DNA from: Gambelia wislizenii | Taxonomy: Eukaryota; Chordata; Lepidosauria; Squamata; Crotaphytidae | Assembly (NCBI GenBank): GCA_030847615.1 | Contig: JAUMIR010000002.1 | Span: 201,235,809 to 201,299,808 of the forward strand | Direction: 5' to 3' | Length of the DNA stretch: 64,000 bases | Shown here: piece by piece, positions 36,601 to 43,239 of the stretch | Layout of the letters: every line of letters starts with the position of its first letter | How positions within the stretch are numbered: position 1 is the stretch's first letter | The notes under the pieces: generated by a model | Databases searched by the model: none | What the model was told of the DNA's origin: nothing | The model's input: the letters and a program-made list of their open reading frames with translations, nothing else | Translations under genes and position numbers: made by a program

Positions 36601-39600
36601 TGAGCATGTTCTGCAGTTCCTTCTGGCTTTGTCTGGCAAGGGATTGTCCCTTTCATCCATCAACTGTTACTTGGAATCAATCTCTATGAACTTTCAATTA
36701 CATGGCAAGGCTTCCTGCTTTCAAAATCTCCCAGTGAAGAGGTTTTTGAAAGGCTACAAAACCCTCCACCCTCCAGTGTTGGGCCTGACCTCACAATGGA
36801 GCCTAGCTCTGGTGTTGTTCAAACTTCTAGGAAAGTCTAGGAAGACTTTCAAGCCCATGGCTAGCTGCAATCTTTGCCTGCTCTCCTGGAAAAATGCCTT
36901 CATAGTTGCATTGTGTCTGCTTGTTGGGCTGGTTAGCTTTGTGCGCTCCAGGTGGGCTGTCCATACCTGAGCTTCCATCCTGACAAGCCTGTTCTCCATC
37001 CCAACATTACTTTCTTGCCAAAGGTTGTGCCACCTTGCCATGTCAACCAGGACATTGTCTTCCTGCTTTCATGCAGAATCCAACTTCTGCATTTAAAGAG
37101 GACTTTGCACTGTCTCAACATCCAGAGGGTTTGGGCCTTCTACACTGACAGGACTTCAGCTTTCAGGACTTCCCAAAGACTCTTTGTCACTTGTGAACGA
37201 AGAAGAGACTTCCTGTTTCTTCTCAATGTTTTTCAAAGTGGGTGGGTTTGACTATCCACCTTGCCTATAAATTGGCCCATAAGGACCCTCCAGCTTGAAT
37301 TCAGGCCCATTCCGCATTGGTGGTGGCTGCGTCTTCTGACTTCCTGGCTGGTGTGCCGCTTGAGGATATTTGTCAGGCTGCTATTTGGTCACAGCCTTTG
37401 ATTTTTATCACTCATTACAGAGTGGACTCCACATCCAGGGCCAATACTGCCTTTGGGAGAGCTGTACTTTATTTTTCTATAATTTGAATGTACTGTTGGC
37501 ATTTCAGATTCATTCTATGCCTCGACTGTATTGTTGGGATTTCAGATTCATTCTGTTTTCTGAAACTTGCTCTGTATTTGAATTGCTTGGTCTCTATGAG
37601 GAGTGTTATGCTCATGATGAATGAATGTGCTTGCATTTCTTGATGTTCAGTAAAATTCTGATTGATTTGCAATAACACTTCCACCTCCTACTTGTGTAGC
37701 TTGCTAGTCTCCCAATTGTGTGAGTCACAGAGACCATGAAGAAGGACAGGTTGCATACCTGTAACTGTAGTTCTTGAGGTCATCTGTGAACTCACACAAA
37801 CTCACCCATCTTCCCTTCATTGTGACTTACCCATCCTTTGGACTGCTGCATCGGTGTCCATGAAACTGGCAGTTTCGATGGGAAGGCCCCTAAACAGTGG
37901 CACTGGAGGTGGGCAGGGCTACCACCAAAACACTTATGTAATACTCTAGAAGGCTCTGAAAGATGCACTGCGCAGGTGCAGGATAAACCTTTTGTGTGAA
38001 TTCACAAATGACCAGTTTAAGAGCTACAGTTACAGGTAGGCAACTTCTCCTTACACTCCACCTGAAACTGTGTTTGTTTGTATGTGTCTTCAAGTCACCG
38101 GTTGACTTATGGCAACCCAATGAATTTCATAGGGTTTTCTTAGGCAAGGAATACTAAGAGGTGGTTTTGTCCATTCCTTCCTCTGTAATATAGCCTACAG
38201 CACCTGGTATTCATTTAAGTACTAACCAGAGCTGACCCTGTTAGCTTCTAAGATCAAATGGGATCTGGTGCCTTTAGGATATTTAGGCCATATCAGAATT
38301 CCATGAGAGGATCAGTTCTTTCCTGCATAGAAATCTCCATGCACATAAAAAGCTAGCACATCAAAGGAAAGGCTATAACACATGGAATATTTTCCCCTCT
38401 GCAAGTGTAGCTTGACTCACCCCCTCTTATATGCCAGTGCTGAAGATAACAGCCAGTCCACTGACTGATTCTTTCCAAGAACTTTCAGTAAAACTTACCA
38501 GTAATGACACCAGCAGTAAGATAGACTTGAATTATATTAGTGGAGAAGGAAGCCAAGATCATCCCAGCTGAAGCAAAGAGGCCTCCAACTAGCATTACAG
38601 GACGACAACCAAACCGATTGACGCACATACTGCACAGGGGACCTGAACAAAAAGACACAATAATTTAGAGGTTTTCTTTTGTAACTGCCCCAAACAAGAA
38701 CTGGTATTTATCAGCTGAATTTTGTATTTCTTCTTTAATTGGACTCTTCCATTCAGCTGTGTTAAAACTGGGAGTTTCAAGTCAATGGTATGCTGTAAAG
38801 ACTCTATTTAAAACATTTGTTTTCATCTGACACAGGGTAGTTTACCCCTTATCTGAATTCATGTATGAGACTCAAATGTATATCATATTCACTGTAGTTG
38901 AGCTAACTGAATCTAGAAAACCATGGGGTAAAATTGTTTTCTGAGTCTTGTGATATGGAGAGATGGGTGATAACATCCTAACACAGGGCTGAGGAACCTA
39001 AGGCCCTCTGGACTACTTTTTATCATACTTCACAACTGACTAGGCTGGCTAAGGCTGATGGGAATTAGCGTCCACCAACATCTAGAGGCCCACAGTTCCC
39101 CAGACTTGTCCCAATTAGTGTTCTTCAGCATCTTCTCTTATCTCAGGCTTGTAACTCTGGTCTACAACAGTTTCACCTGGAAAACCAGATCAGAGCAGTG
39201 GCCAAACATGCTTTTAATTGGATCTCTCTGACTTAACAAAATTTGACAAGCAGCATAGGTGCCTTAGTCCTATCAGATTTAGAGACCTGCAATACCATCT
39301 AGAAAGGCTGACTTTAATGACTATTCAGAAGCCTCAACTGATGCCAAGTGCAGCAGTTCAGCAATACACCAGTATTTGCATTGGCTTCCCATTACTTTCT
39401 GTGCACAAGTGGAAGGCATTGATTCTACACTATAAATCTTTTAATAGTTTAGACACCTTGGACATTAAATACCTCATTAAACATCTTCTCTACCTTTGTC
39501 CATCATGGCCTATGAAAGCAAATTGCAAACAGCCAAAACATATAGAGAAACATTCTTGGTGGCTGCCCCTGCCCATATTTGTGGAACTTAACTTCCTTCC

Positions 39601-41834
39601 TCTAGGCTATAGAAATGCCAGAATGTCAATGGGGGTGTACACCTGAGTAACCATCAACCTCATTCACATTTAGATGTGGTTTCTACTGTGCAATTAGATG
39701 CAAAACAGATTTTTGCCCATGATTTCTGATCCAAGAAGTGATATACGTATCTGGGATGGGAATGGGGGGTTAAAACATTGCCAATATAGCTGTTTATGGA
39801 TAATGTCAATACTGTGTGTCCACCTATAGAAATATAGCTGGACACTTCTCTGCCTCCTCCCCTGTTACTAGCCACCAGCCAGATTGTCTAAATGTCTTGT
39901 ACATTTTATACCATTTCAGATAAAATATTGTTTGTCAAATAAATGCAAGTAAATGAGAATATTAATTGTATTTTATTAACTATCATGGAGGAATAAAAAT
40001 TTGAATGAAAACTATTTAAATATATTGAATGACTGACTAAAGTTTCACATTGCTGTGAGTGGTCTACTGATGAGCAAACATTTCTGTGGAAATGATTGGA
40101 TGCTGTATTCTAAAACAGCCTCTTCTGGAATTTGGTAGCTCTGAAGGGGTCTGGAAAATGTTTGCTTTCAGTTTTTTAGATGGTTGCTGACTTTCATAAG
40201 TGTGGAAAAAGTTATGAAGTCTGAATGCAGCATGTATGCTACATGTTCGATAGCCTGAGTATAACTCTACTCAGAACCTCTGGCCTCTTCAGAATTCCTT
40301 AGCACTTTCCAGTTCCATTATTGTTATAATCATCATCATTGTTATCATCACATATATTGTATAGGCAGCCTTCAAAGCAAATCACAATACAGTTGCCCCT
40401 CCACATTTGCGGGGGTTAGGGGCAGACAACCCCCCGCGAATATGAAAAACCGCGAATAAGAAATGAGCCTGCGGGCGAGCAGCTTTCCACCCCAGTCCCT
40501 TCCCAAGGCAGCGACAGGCTTTGTGAGAAGCCCCTTGCTCCCTTGAGAAGGGAGTGGGGTGGAGAGTTGGCGCGCCAGCAGCTTTCCACCCCCCCTTCCC
40601 AAGGCAGCAACGGGCTTCATGAGAAGCCCCTCTCTGCCTTGAGAAGGGAGTGGGGTGGAGAGTGAGCATGCCAGTGGCTTTCCATCCCCCCTTCCCAAGG
40701 CAGCGGGGTGGAGAGTGGGAGCGCCAGCGGCTTTCCACCCCGCCTTCCCAAGGCAGCGACGGGCTTCGTGAGAAGCCCCTCGCTGTCTTGAGAAGGGAGT
40801 GGGGTGGAGAGTGGGGGTGCAGGGCCTCCCGCAAATAATCAAAACTGCGAATGTGGCAGTCACGAATGTGGAGGGGCAACTATATACTCATAAATTCCAC
40901 ATCTACAGAATCAAACATAAGCAAGAACTAAAACAAGTGAATATGATGGTAAGTTACCACTTCACATCAACACCTCTGTTAATGCTAGTCCATTAGGTCT
41001 ATACATTTTCCAGAAATGAATGAAGTTCAGTTATGCTGAAAATTCTCAGTTGAGTTAATTTTTTGTTCCCACAGTTATAATATAATCTTATTCATTATCA
41101 CTGTATTTCATATTTTCCATTGACTATGACTTGATAAAGTTGGTAACAAAGCAGATGTTCAGGCCTTTGCTGACAGTTTACATACTCTTCCCAGTCCTTA
41201 TTTACTGAATGCCTGTTGGTCTTATTCTCTATATTACAACATCAACCACCTGCTTTGAACCGCCATACCACCATAAAACACATCAGTCTTTTAGGAGCTA
41301 AGTAGGATCAGGCCTAGCTAATACTTGCTTGACAGGCCATCAGGAAATACCAGGGATTTTCAGGTAGAGCTAAGGAAAAAAATAAATCCTTGCCTTGTTT
41401 TAGGAGCTAAGTATTTCCATGAGGAAATACCAGGGATCTTCAGGTAGGGCTAAGAAAAAATCCTGCCTGAAAACCCAGAGAGCCAATGTCGGTTAGAGTT
41501 TACAATGCTTGGCCAGATAGACCCGTGGGCTAATTCAGCATAAGGCAGCTTTCTGTGCCCTTATGTCCTCTTCTCATCTCTTCAAATTATGTACCAAAGA
41601 AAATGGCTTACCTGTTCCATAGAGCATGGCCAACAGAATGGAGGAGATCCATGCTGTGTCACTATAGCCAACGTTGAATTCCCGGATAAGCTCCTTAAAA
41701 AACACGCTCATGGCCTTTGGAAAGGCATAGGAGAATCCAGTGATGACAAAGCACCCAAAGAGAACAGCCCAGCCCCAGCCCCCATCTGGGGCTTTAACTC
41801 CAGATGGACCATCATCAACCACCACAGCTCCCAT
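17064..41834 (-). CDS. SLC16A3: Monocarboxylate transporter 4 (MCT4), four coding exons joined
   Basis: Proton-coupled lactate/pyruvate symporter of the SLC16 family (major facilitator fold, 12 membrane helices, plasma membrane), the main lactate exporter of glycolytic cells. Coding exons on the minus strand are 41612-41834, 38499-38642, 20373-21140 and 17064-17329, totalling 1401 nt (466 codons plus stop; human MCT4 is 465). Every intron is GT-AG with phase-1 junctions. The product starts [20 protein letters not shown] with the conserved DGGWGW helix-1 signature. It carries GFIDIFARP, whose Asp-278 and Arg-282 correspond to the transport-critical pair of helix 8 (human Arg-278). It ends in an acidic/Lys tail finishing PETCV (human PETSV). 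The large cytoplasmic loop after helix 6 is Lys-rich and about four residues longer than in human. Basigin (CD147) is the known chaperone of the family. Introns are about 11.5 (with the untranslated exon), 2.9, 17.4 and 3.0 kb. Confidence 0.97.
17910..18139. mobile_element. Tigger/mariner-type MITE
   Basis: A 230-bp element with inverted ends (CAGTTGTCTCTCCGTACCC on the left, CAGGTGTCCCTTCATATTCG reading in from the right) and flanking TA dinucleotides (17908-17909 and 18140-18141). The inner 'prime' motifs (GGATTTGGTATCCAC and its complement) are those of the MER2/Tigger-like family. It has no coding capacity and lies in intron 4 of SLC16A3. Confidence 0.75.
18301..18460. repeat. Unclassified reptile dispersed repeat fragment
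   Basis: TTAGTGGAGCCCTATGGGATCAGACCACAG and the following text resembles the common reptile repeat with 'GGATCAGACCAAAGGCCCATCTAGTCCAGC'-like wording. The family name is not certain. Confidence 0.35.
18648..19131. repeat. MITE-like element with CTTGTCTACATG-type ends
   Basis: The left end reads CTTGTTTAGATGGGC and the right end, read inward, GGGCTCATCTACATGAGC. The element at 49302-50018 has the same two ends, so both are probably one non-autonomous DNA transposon family. The interior is GC-rich and noncoding. Confidence 0.4.
19400..19850 (+). mobile_element. L2-like LINE 3' end
   Basis: T-rich 3' region ending in TGTAAGCTGCCTTGGATCC, then GGCAAGATATAAATAC and an (AATAC)n tail at 19828-19849. 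This is the typical plus-orientation 3' end of squamate L2-like LINEs. It lies in intron 4 of SLC16A3. Confidence 0.5.
20120..20226 (+). repeat. L2/SINE-type 3' tail
   Basis: GTGAACTGTATTGGGTCCC, then AGAAAGGCAGTTTATAAATAC and AATAATAAT. Same tail family as at 8540 and 19790. Confidence 0.5.
20373..21140 (-). CDS. SLC16A3: SLC16A3 coding exon 4 (bulk of the transporter)
   Basis: 768 nt between a TTCTTTTTCAG acceptor and a CAG|GTATAT donor. It encodes residues about 123-378: the end of helix 4 ([19 protein letters not shown]), helices 5-6, the Lys-rich cytoplasmic loop, and helices 7-11 including [16 protein letters not shown] and GFIDIFARP. No frameshift or stop is present and the family motifs are kept, so the gene appears functional. 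Confidence 0.97.
21570..21800 (-). repeat. ATT microsatellite plus L2/SINE tail
   Basis: An (ATT)n run (about 21570-21606) leads into TATCCCACCTTTCTCC and GGGACTCAGGGCGGTTCAC, the reverse complement of the squamate LINE/SINE 3' tail. The insertion is therefore on the minus strand. It lies in intron 3. Confidence 0.55.
22431..22596 (+). repeat. Left inverted terminal repeat of the older DIRS
   Basis: Pairs with the reverse complement of 37857-38050. Shared blocks include ATCCTGCACCTGCGCA, CCTTCTAGAG and CCACCTCCAGTGCCACT. The outer edge (TTCTTTGTGGTCTCTGTG) is also complementary to the first half of the internal region at 37711. Confidence 0.85.
22681..22692 (+). repeat. Left 12-bp target-site duplication of LINE B
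   Basis: GATGTTTCGTTG occurs here and at 23951-23962, exactly at both edges of the twin-primed LINE. Confidence 0.9.
22693..23950 (+). mobile_element. LINE copy B with 5' inversion (twin priming)
   Basis: Same LINE subfamily as 6261-7566. The right part (about 23548-23950) is in plus orientation and carries the C-terminal segment through the zinc-finger-like [19 protein letters not shown] and the GCGAAGAAAAGCC 3' end. The left part (22693-23547) is the upstream reverse-transcriptase region in minus orientation, from the [17 protein letters not shown] block to the VNLKKTEVL segment. About 0.4 kb between the parts is missing. This sense-3'/inverted-5' layout with a target duplication is the product of twin priming. 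The catalytic Asp pair is again Ala-Ala (22879-22884). Confidence 0.92.
23951..23962 (+). repeat. Right 12-bp target-site duplication of LINE B
   Basis: Perfect GATGTTTCGTTG match to 22681-22692. Without the insert, the older DIRS sequence reads on continuously. Confidence 0.9.
23963..25150 (+). pseudogene. gag region (N-terminal part) of the older DIRS
   Basis: Encodes a Cys/His cluster with [20 protein letters not shown], the same arrangement as [17 protein letters not shown] in the younger DIRS at 26479. A Ser/Pro-rich low-complexity region follows, ending in Tyr/Arg/Ser-rich text near 25060-25150. Frames are broken by stops. It lies between the LINE B insertion and a CR1 stub. Confidence 0.75.
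25155..25197 (+). mobile_element. Very short CR1 3' stub
   Basis: GGTCTCTTCCAACTCTATG followed by ATTCTATG octamer repeats is the extreme CR1 3' end in plus orientation. It is a severely 5'-truncated insertion into the DIRS gag. Confidence 0.8.
25338..25781. mobile_element. 414-bp insertion flanked by a perfect 15-bp duplication
   Basis: CCTGGAAGTCACTCC occurs at 25338-25352 and 25767-25781. The insert (25353-25766) is AT-rich and noncoding, and includes TCTATACCACTTATTAGTGC plus AGCACTCCTTAAGCAGTTTAC, the reverse complement of a squamate LINE/SINE 3' tail (gtaaaccgctta...agcggtatagaa). It interrupts the gag of the older DIRS. The family is not certain and no poly-A run is visible. Confidence 0.75.
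26039..26204 (+). repeat. Left inverted terminal repeat of the younger DIRS
   Basis: Begins CCATCTTCTTCGTGGTCTC. Blocks CAGTGGGTAATTCCTGCGCC, AGAACATTTTTGG and AAAGGCTCTCCCGCCTAAT are found inverted at 32116-32305. CCAAT-like and CpG-bearing text suggests it also holds the element promoter, which is inference. Confidence 0.92.
26479..28570 (+). pseudogene. gag of the younger DIRS
   Basis: The start ATG at 26479 gives a product opening with a Cys/His cluster ([17 protein letters not shown] then [17 protein letters not shown]), the DIRS gag signature. An in-frame TGA at about 26608 follows. The longest later frame (27205-28122) is Ser/Pro-rich with acidic patches ([12 protein letters not shown]) and the [14 protein letters not shown] block. 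The next (28153-28521) encodes [16 protein letters not shown] and LQRHAW, matched one for one by the older DIRS at 33150-33460. At least three frame breaks make it a pseudogene. Confidence 0.82.
29050..30540 (+). pseudogene. Reverse transcriptase and RNase H of the younger DIRS
   Basis: The reverse transcriptase shows [20 protein letters not shown] followed by FPYIDDWLL with the catalytic Asp pair intact (YIDD at 29483-29494), in the open frame 29405-29812. An upstream frame break near 29200 separates it from the fingers region ([18 protein letters not shown] text in another frame). RNase H follows in the frame from 29888: [24 protein letters not shown] and [16 protein letters not shown], then a frame-shifted ADRLSRL. 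The order RT-RNase H-recombinase without protease or integrase is DIRS-specific. Confidence 0.87.
30780..31783 (+). pseudogene. Tyrosine recombinase of the younger DIRS
   Basis: The N-terminal SAM-like part (30811-31242) has [13 protein letters not shown] and VVKKFLKGY. The catalytic part (31316-31783) keeps the H-x-x-R box as HSTR (His codon 31604-31606) and the nucleophile in SHYRLD (Tyr codon 31712-31714). The first catalytic Arg is probably in CRARELCAL, just before a TGA at about 31240. Frame breaks at 31240 and near 31316 inactivate it. It closes with [11 protein letters not shown] and a stop. Confidence 0.83.
31940..32036 (+). repeat. Internal complementary region of the younger DIRS
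   Basis: The first half (to about 31978, ending GACCACGAAGAAGATGG) is the reverse complement of the left terminus at 26039. The second half (ACAGGTTGC through GTGAATTCACACAG) is the reverse complement of the right terminus at 32305. This bipartite copy of both ends is the defining template for circularising DIRS cDNA. Confidence 0.9.
32116..32305 (+). repeat. Right inverted terminal repeat of the younger DIRS
   Basis: Inverted copy of 26039-26204, with an outer extension of roughly 27 bp ending TTGAGCAACCTGTCC that is absent from the left repeat. This unequal-end layout is normal for DIRS-1-like elements. Confidence 0.92.
32330..32620 (+). pseudogene. Middle gag segment of the older DIRS
   Basis: The frame 32374-32619 encodes [20 protein letters not shown], which parallels [17 protein letters not shown] at about 28040-28100 in the younger element. 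It resumes the older DIRS directly after the nested younger DIRS. Confidence 0.75.
32646..33146 (-). mobile_element. CR1 LINE 3' fragment
   Basis: Starts with AATCATAGAATTGTAGAGTTGG (3' end, reversed) and runs about 500 bp. Minus-strand frames encode [20 protein letters not shown] and, further upstream, [14 protein letters not shown], the standard C-terminal blocks of CR1 ORF2. It splits the gag of the older DIRS. Confidence 0.9.
33147..33532 (+). pseudogene. C-terminal gag segment of the older DIRS
   Basis: The open frame 33154-33534 encodes [20 protein letters not shown] and LQRHAW, homologous to 28200-28500 of the younger DIRS. The frame is open through the segment. Confidence 0.78.
33540..34740 (+). 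pseudogene. Reverse transcriptase of the older DIRS
   Basis: Contains recognisable DIRS blocks in alternating frames: a [10 protein letters not shown] segment at about 34135-34175 (equivalent to [10 protein letters not shown] at 29080), [14 protein letters not shown] near 34345-34385, and PYIDDWLI with the catalytic YIDD at 34551-34562. Many frameshifts and stops are present. An LTR-like insertion follows. Confidence 0.75.
34972..35632. mobile_element. LTR-like insertion inside the older DIRS
   Basis: Sequence from TGTCATGCCCTGTGAGCC to about CTTTCTGGACAAG has no counterpart in the younger DIRS and interrupts the region between reverse transcriptase and RNase H. It opens with TGTCATGCCC, as many squamate gypsy-type LTRs do, and contains an acidic frame ([25 protein letters not shown]). 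No clean target duplication or CA end was found, so the boundaries and class are tentative. Confidence 0.4.
35633..36250 (+). pseudogene. RNase H region of the older DIRS
   Basis: The frame 35768-36196 encodes [40 protein letters not shown] and [20 protein letters not shown], matching the younger copy (30060-30340). It resumes after the LTR-like insertion. Confidence 0.8.
36500..37480 (+). pseudogene. Tyrosine recombinase of the older DIRS
   Basis: Includes [16 protein letters not shown] text near 36530, the [11 protein letters not shown] block (about 36735-36770) and the C-terminal [16 protein letters not shown] and THYRVD segment (about 37360-37430) with the candidate catalytic Tyr. The HxxR box reads HSAL, so a catalytic Arg is lost. 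Several frame breaks are present. Confidence 0.75.
37711..37800 (+). repeat. Internal complementary region of the older DIRS
   Basis: CAATTGTGTGAGTCACAGAG up to GAAGAA is complementary to the left end (22431 on). The following GGACAGGTTGCATACCTGTA stretch is complementary to the right end (38050 and back). Confidence 0.85.
37857..38050 (+). repeat. Right inverted terminal repeat of the older DIRS
   Basis: Inverted counterpart of 22431-22596, with shared blocks AGTGGCACTGGAGGTGGGC, CTCTAGAAGG and GCGCAGGTGCAGGAT. It ends at GGCAACTTCTCC. Confidence 0.85.
38070..38292 (-). mobile_element. 5S-rRNA-derived SINE
   Basis: Read on the minus strand, about 38180-38290 resembles 5S rRNA (GCTAA-CAGGGTCAGC, GGTTAGTACTT, CCAGGTGCTGTAGGC). 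The SINE body follows (GAGGAAGG, AAGAAAACCCTATGAAAT, GACTTGAAGACACATAC). Copies with the same head and body occur at 59545 and 50020. Confidence 0.75.
38499..38642 (-). CDS. SLC16A3: SLC16A3 coding exon 3 (helices 3-4)
   Basis: 144 nt between a TTTGTTCAG acceptor and a CTG|GTAAGT donor. It encodes residues about 75-122: a [18 protein letters not shown] loop and helix, then [19 protein letters not shown]. This matches MCT4 across the intron positions known in the family and joins exons 2 and 4 in phase. Confidence 0.95.
38985..39105. repeat. MITE fragment (CCTCTGGACTAC... family)
   Basis: Text CTGAGGAACCTAAGGCCCTC, then GGCTGATGGGAATTAGCG and CCAACATCTAGAGGCCCACAG, is a degraded copy of the palindromic MITE also seen at 56240 and 47905. 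Confidence 0.4.
39130..39645 (+). mobile_element. L2-like LINE ORF2 C-terminal fragment
   Basis: Degenerate plus-strand text includes LHWLP-type wording (TTGCATTGGCTTCCCATTAC) and the succeeding YKSFN and [11 protein letters not shown] blocks, as in the C-terminus of L2 reverse transcriptases. The frame 39218-39646 is only partly in register. It lies in intron 2. Confidence 0.55.
40390..40882. mobile_element. Tigger-like MITE with tandem hairpin units
   Basis: Terminal inverted repeats (CAGTTGCCCCTCCACATTTG on the left; the right end reads inward AGTTGCCCCTCCACATTCGT) are flanked by TA dinucleotides (40388-40389 and 40883-40884). The ends are related to the MITE at 17910. The interior is a GC-rich tandem array, each unit of 96-99 bp beginning GCTTTCCA at 40482, 40581, 40677 (truncated to 53 bp) and 40730. 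Each unit is nearly self-complementary and could fold into one long hairpin. It lies in intron 2. Open frames across it are repeat artefacts. Confidence 0.8.
41262..41567 (+). mobile_element. 5S-rRNA-derived SINE, plus orientation
   Basis: The head resembles 5S rRNA (GCCATACCACC, GGAGCTAAGTAGGATCAGGC, TAGCTAATACTTG, AAATACCAGGG). A block (GGAGCTAAGTA to GGGCTAAG) is partly repeated near 41402. The tail reads AGCCAATGTCGGTTAGAG and CAGCATAAGGCAGCTTTC, standard reptile SINE wording. Confidence 0.65.
41612..41834 (-). CDS. SLC16A3: SLC16A3 coding exon 2 (start codon, helices 1-2)
   Basis: The ATG at 41834-41832 opens [20 protein letters not shown] and helix 1 ([20 protein letters not shown]). 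The exon ends ATGCTCTATGGAACAG before GTAAGC. The exon probably begins at 41854 after a TTATGTTTTAG acceptor, giving a 20-nt untranslated lead. This start is the family start (human [20 protein letters not shown]). Confidence 0.96.
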
Positions 41835-42009
41835 GATGAAACTTCACAGGGTTCCTAAAACATAATAACAAAAACAATAAAAAGTGGTTACAGTATATTA
41901 TCCACAGGCATATAGAACAAATAATTGATTCAATTCTTTATTACACAGTGAAAAATTGTACTAGCACAGTAAACTCTAAATAAGATGCATTATCACATGA
42001 GGGGATCAT

Positions 42010-42440
42010 CCATAACGTAACAGTTCTGATTTTTATGTATGATTGTGAAAGCTGGACAGTGGAGAAAGCTGAAAAGGAAAAAAGATCTATGCATTTGAAA
42101 TGTGGTGCTGAAGGAGAGTTCCACAGATACCTTGGGCTAATAATGAAAAGACAAAAAAATGGGTCAAAGATCAAATCTGGCCTGAATTCTCACTAGAAGC
42201 CAGGATGACTAAACTGAGGCTGTTGTACTTTGGACATACCAAGAGATGAAGTGACTCTTTGAAAAAGACAATATTGCTTGGCAAAGTAGCAAAAGAGGAA
42301 GATTGAACTGTGGGTGGATTTATTCAATTAAGGAAACCACAACCCTGCGTTTAAAAGACCTGATCAGTGCAGTTGATGACTGGGGCTCTTGAAGGCCTCA
42401 CAGGGTTGCCATAATTCAAAGTACACTTGGCAGCATATGA
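42010..42440 (+). mobile_element. RTE/BovB LINE 3' fragment
   Basis: Degenerate plus-strand text encodes YDCESWTVEKAEKE, then a KLRLLYFGH-like segment (CTGAGGCTGTTGTACTTTGG) and the GGAAGAT...GGTGGATTTATTCAATTAAGG block. It ends with the BovB tail (AGTTGATGACTGGGGCTCTT, then CACAGGGTTGCCATAAT). It lies in intron 1 of SLC16A3. Confidence 0.75.
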
Positions 42441-43018
42441 CAATGCATGCAAAGGAAAGGTACCCTTTTCTTAGAAGGAGGGTTCTCTGTTTGAGGAGGT
42501 ACATCTGCACTTCTACCAAAAACAGTTGTAAAAACATATTTATATGGCTGTGGTTCTTTTAGAGTAGAACAGAGTAGAAAGATCTCTGTTGAGCAGGATT
42601 TGTGTAAGTCATAACAAGGATATTTGGATAGGGAAAGAGAAAGTGATGCAAGATATGTTAGGGCACAGCTTTTTAGAGAATGTATCTTCTTCAATGACAA
42701 GAATTTGTAAGTGGAAATTAATTTTAAATGTGTTCTATGTGTCAGAGATCTAGAGACAAACAGACGTGCAAATACGCAAAATGTGTGTGAACATAGTACC
42801 ATTAGAGATGGTTAGTAGTTTTGTTGATATCTTCTCCAAATTATAAAACAATAATTTCACACACACACACATTCCCTGTTAAATAAGAGCACTTTTGATA
42901 AATAATCCACAACCACCTCATCCAACCTTGCAGCTACTGTGAGGATTATAGCCAAATTCAGAGTGAAAAAGGAAGCTGGGTGATGACATCATAATCCTTG
43001 CTAATTAAAAAAATATAT

Positions 43019-43235
43019 AGAATCATAGTGAAGAGACCACCAAGGGCTATCCAGTCCAACCCCCTGCCATGCAGGAATACGCAACCCAACACTCCCAACA
43101 GATGATCATCCAGCCTCTGTGTAAAAACCTCCAAAGCAGGAAACTCCACCACACTCTGAGGCTGGGCATTCCACTGTTGAACAGCTCCTACCATCAGGAG
43201 GTTCTCCCTAATGTTTAGGTGGAATCATAGCACTT
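43019..43235 (-). mobile_element. CR1 LINE 3' fragment
   Basis: Starts AGAATCATAGTGAAGAGACC (reversed 3' end). The minus frame encodes AVQQWNAQPQSVVEFPALEV, the CR1 C-terminus. Confidence 0.85.
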
Positions 43236-43239
43236 GGAC

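Larger units (their letters stand above)
22431..38050 (+). mobile_element. Older DIRS (tyrosine-recombinase) retrotransposon, multiply interrupted
   Basis: A plus-strand DIRS element whose parts are separated by later insertions. In order: left inverted terminal repeat (22431-22596), a gag start with a Cys/His cluster (about 23970-24200), more gag (32330-32620 and 33150-33530), reverse transcriptase (about 33540-34700, catalytic YIDD at 34551-34562), RNase H (about 35760-36240), tyrosine recombinase (about 36500-37480, with a THYRVD tyrosine block), internal complementary region (37711-37800) and right inverted repeat (37857-38050). All frames carry stops and frameshifts, and the recombinase HxxR box is degraded to HSAL, so it is dead. 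Removing the nested inserts leaves about 6.5 kb, a normal DIRS length. It fills most of SLC16A3 intron 3. Confidence 0.88.

Noticed and set aside
40482..40828. Regularly spaced repeats, considered as a CRISPR-like array
   Set aside because: Units are contiguous 96-99-bp tandem copies with no unique spacers, inside a eukaryotic MITE.
40372..40879. Two overlapping 163-165-residue frames with internal repeats
   Set aside because: They are readings of the tandem hairpin units of a MITE whose length is near a multiple of three; the repetition is in the DNA, not a protein repeat family.
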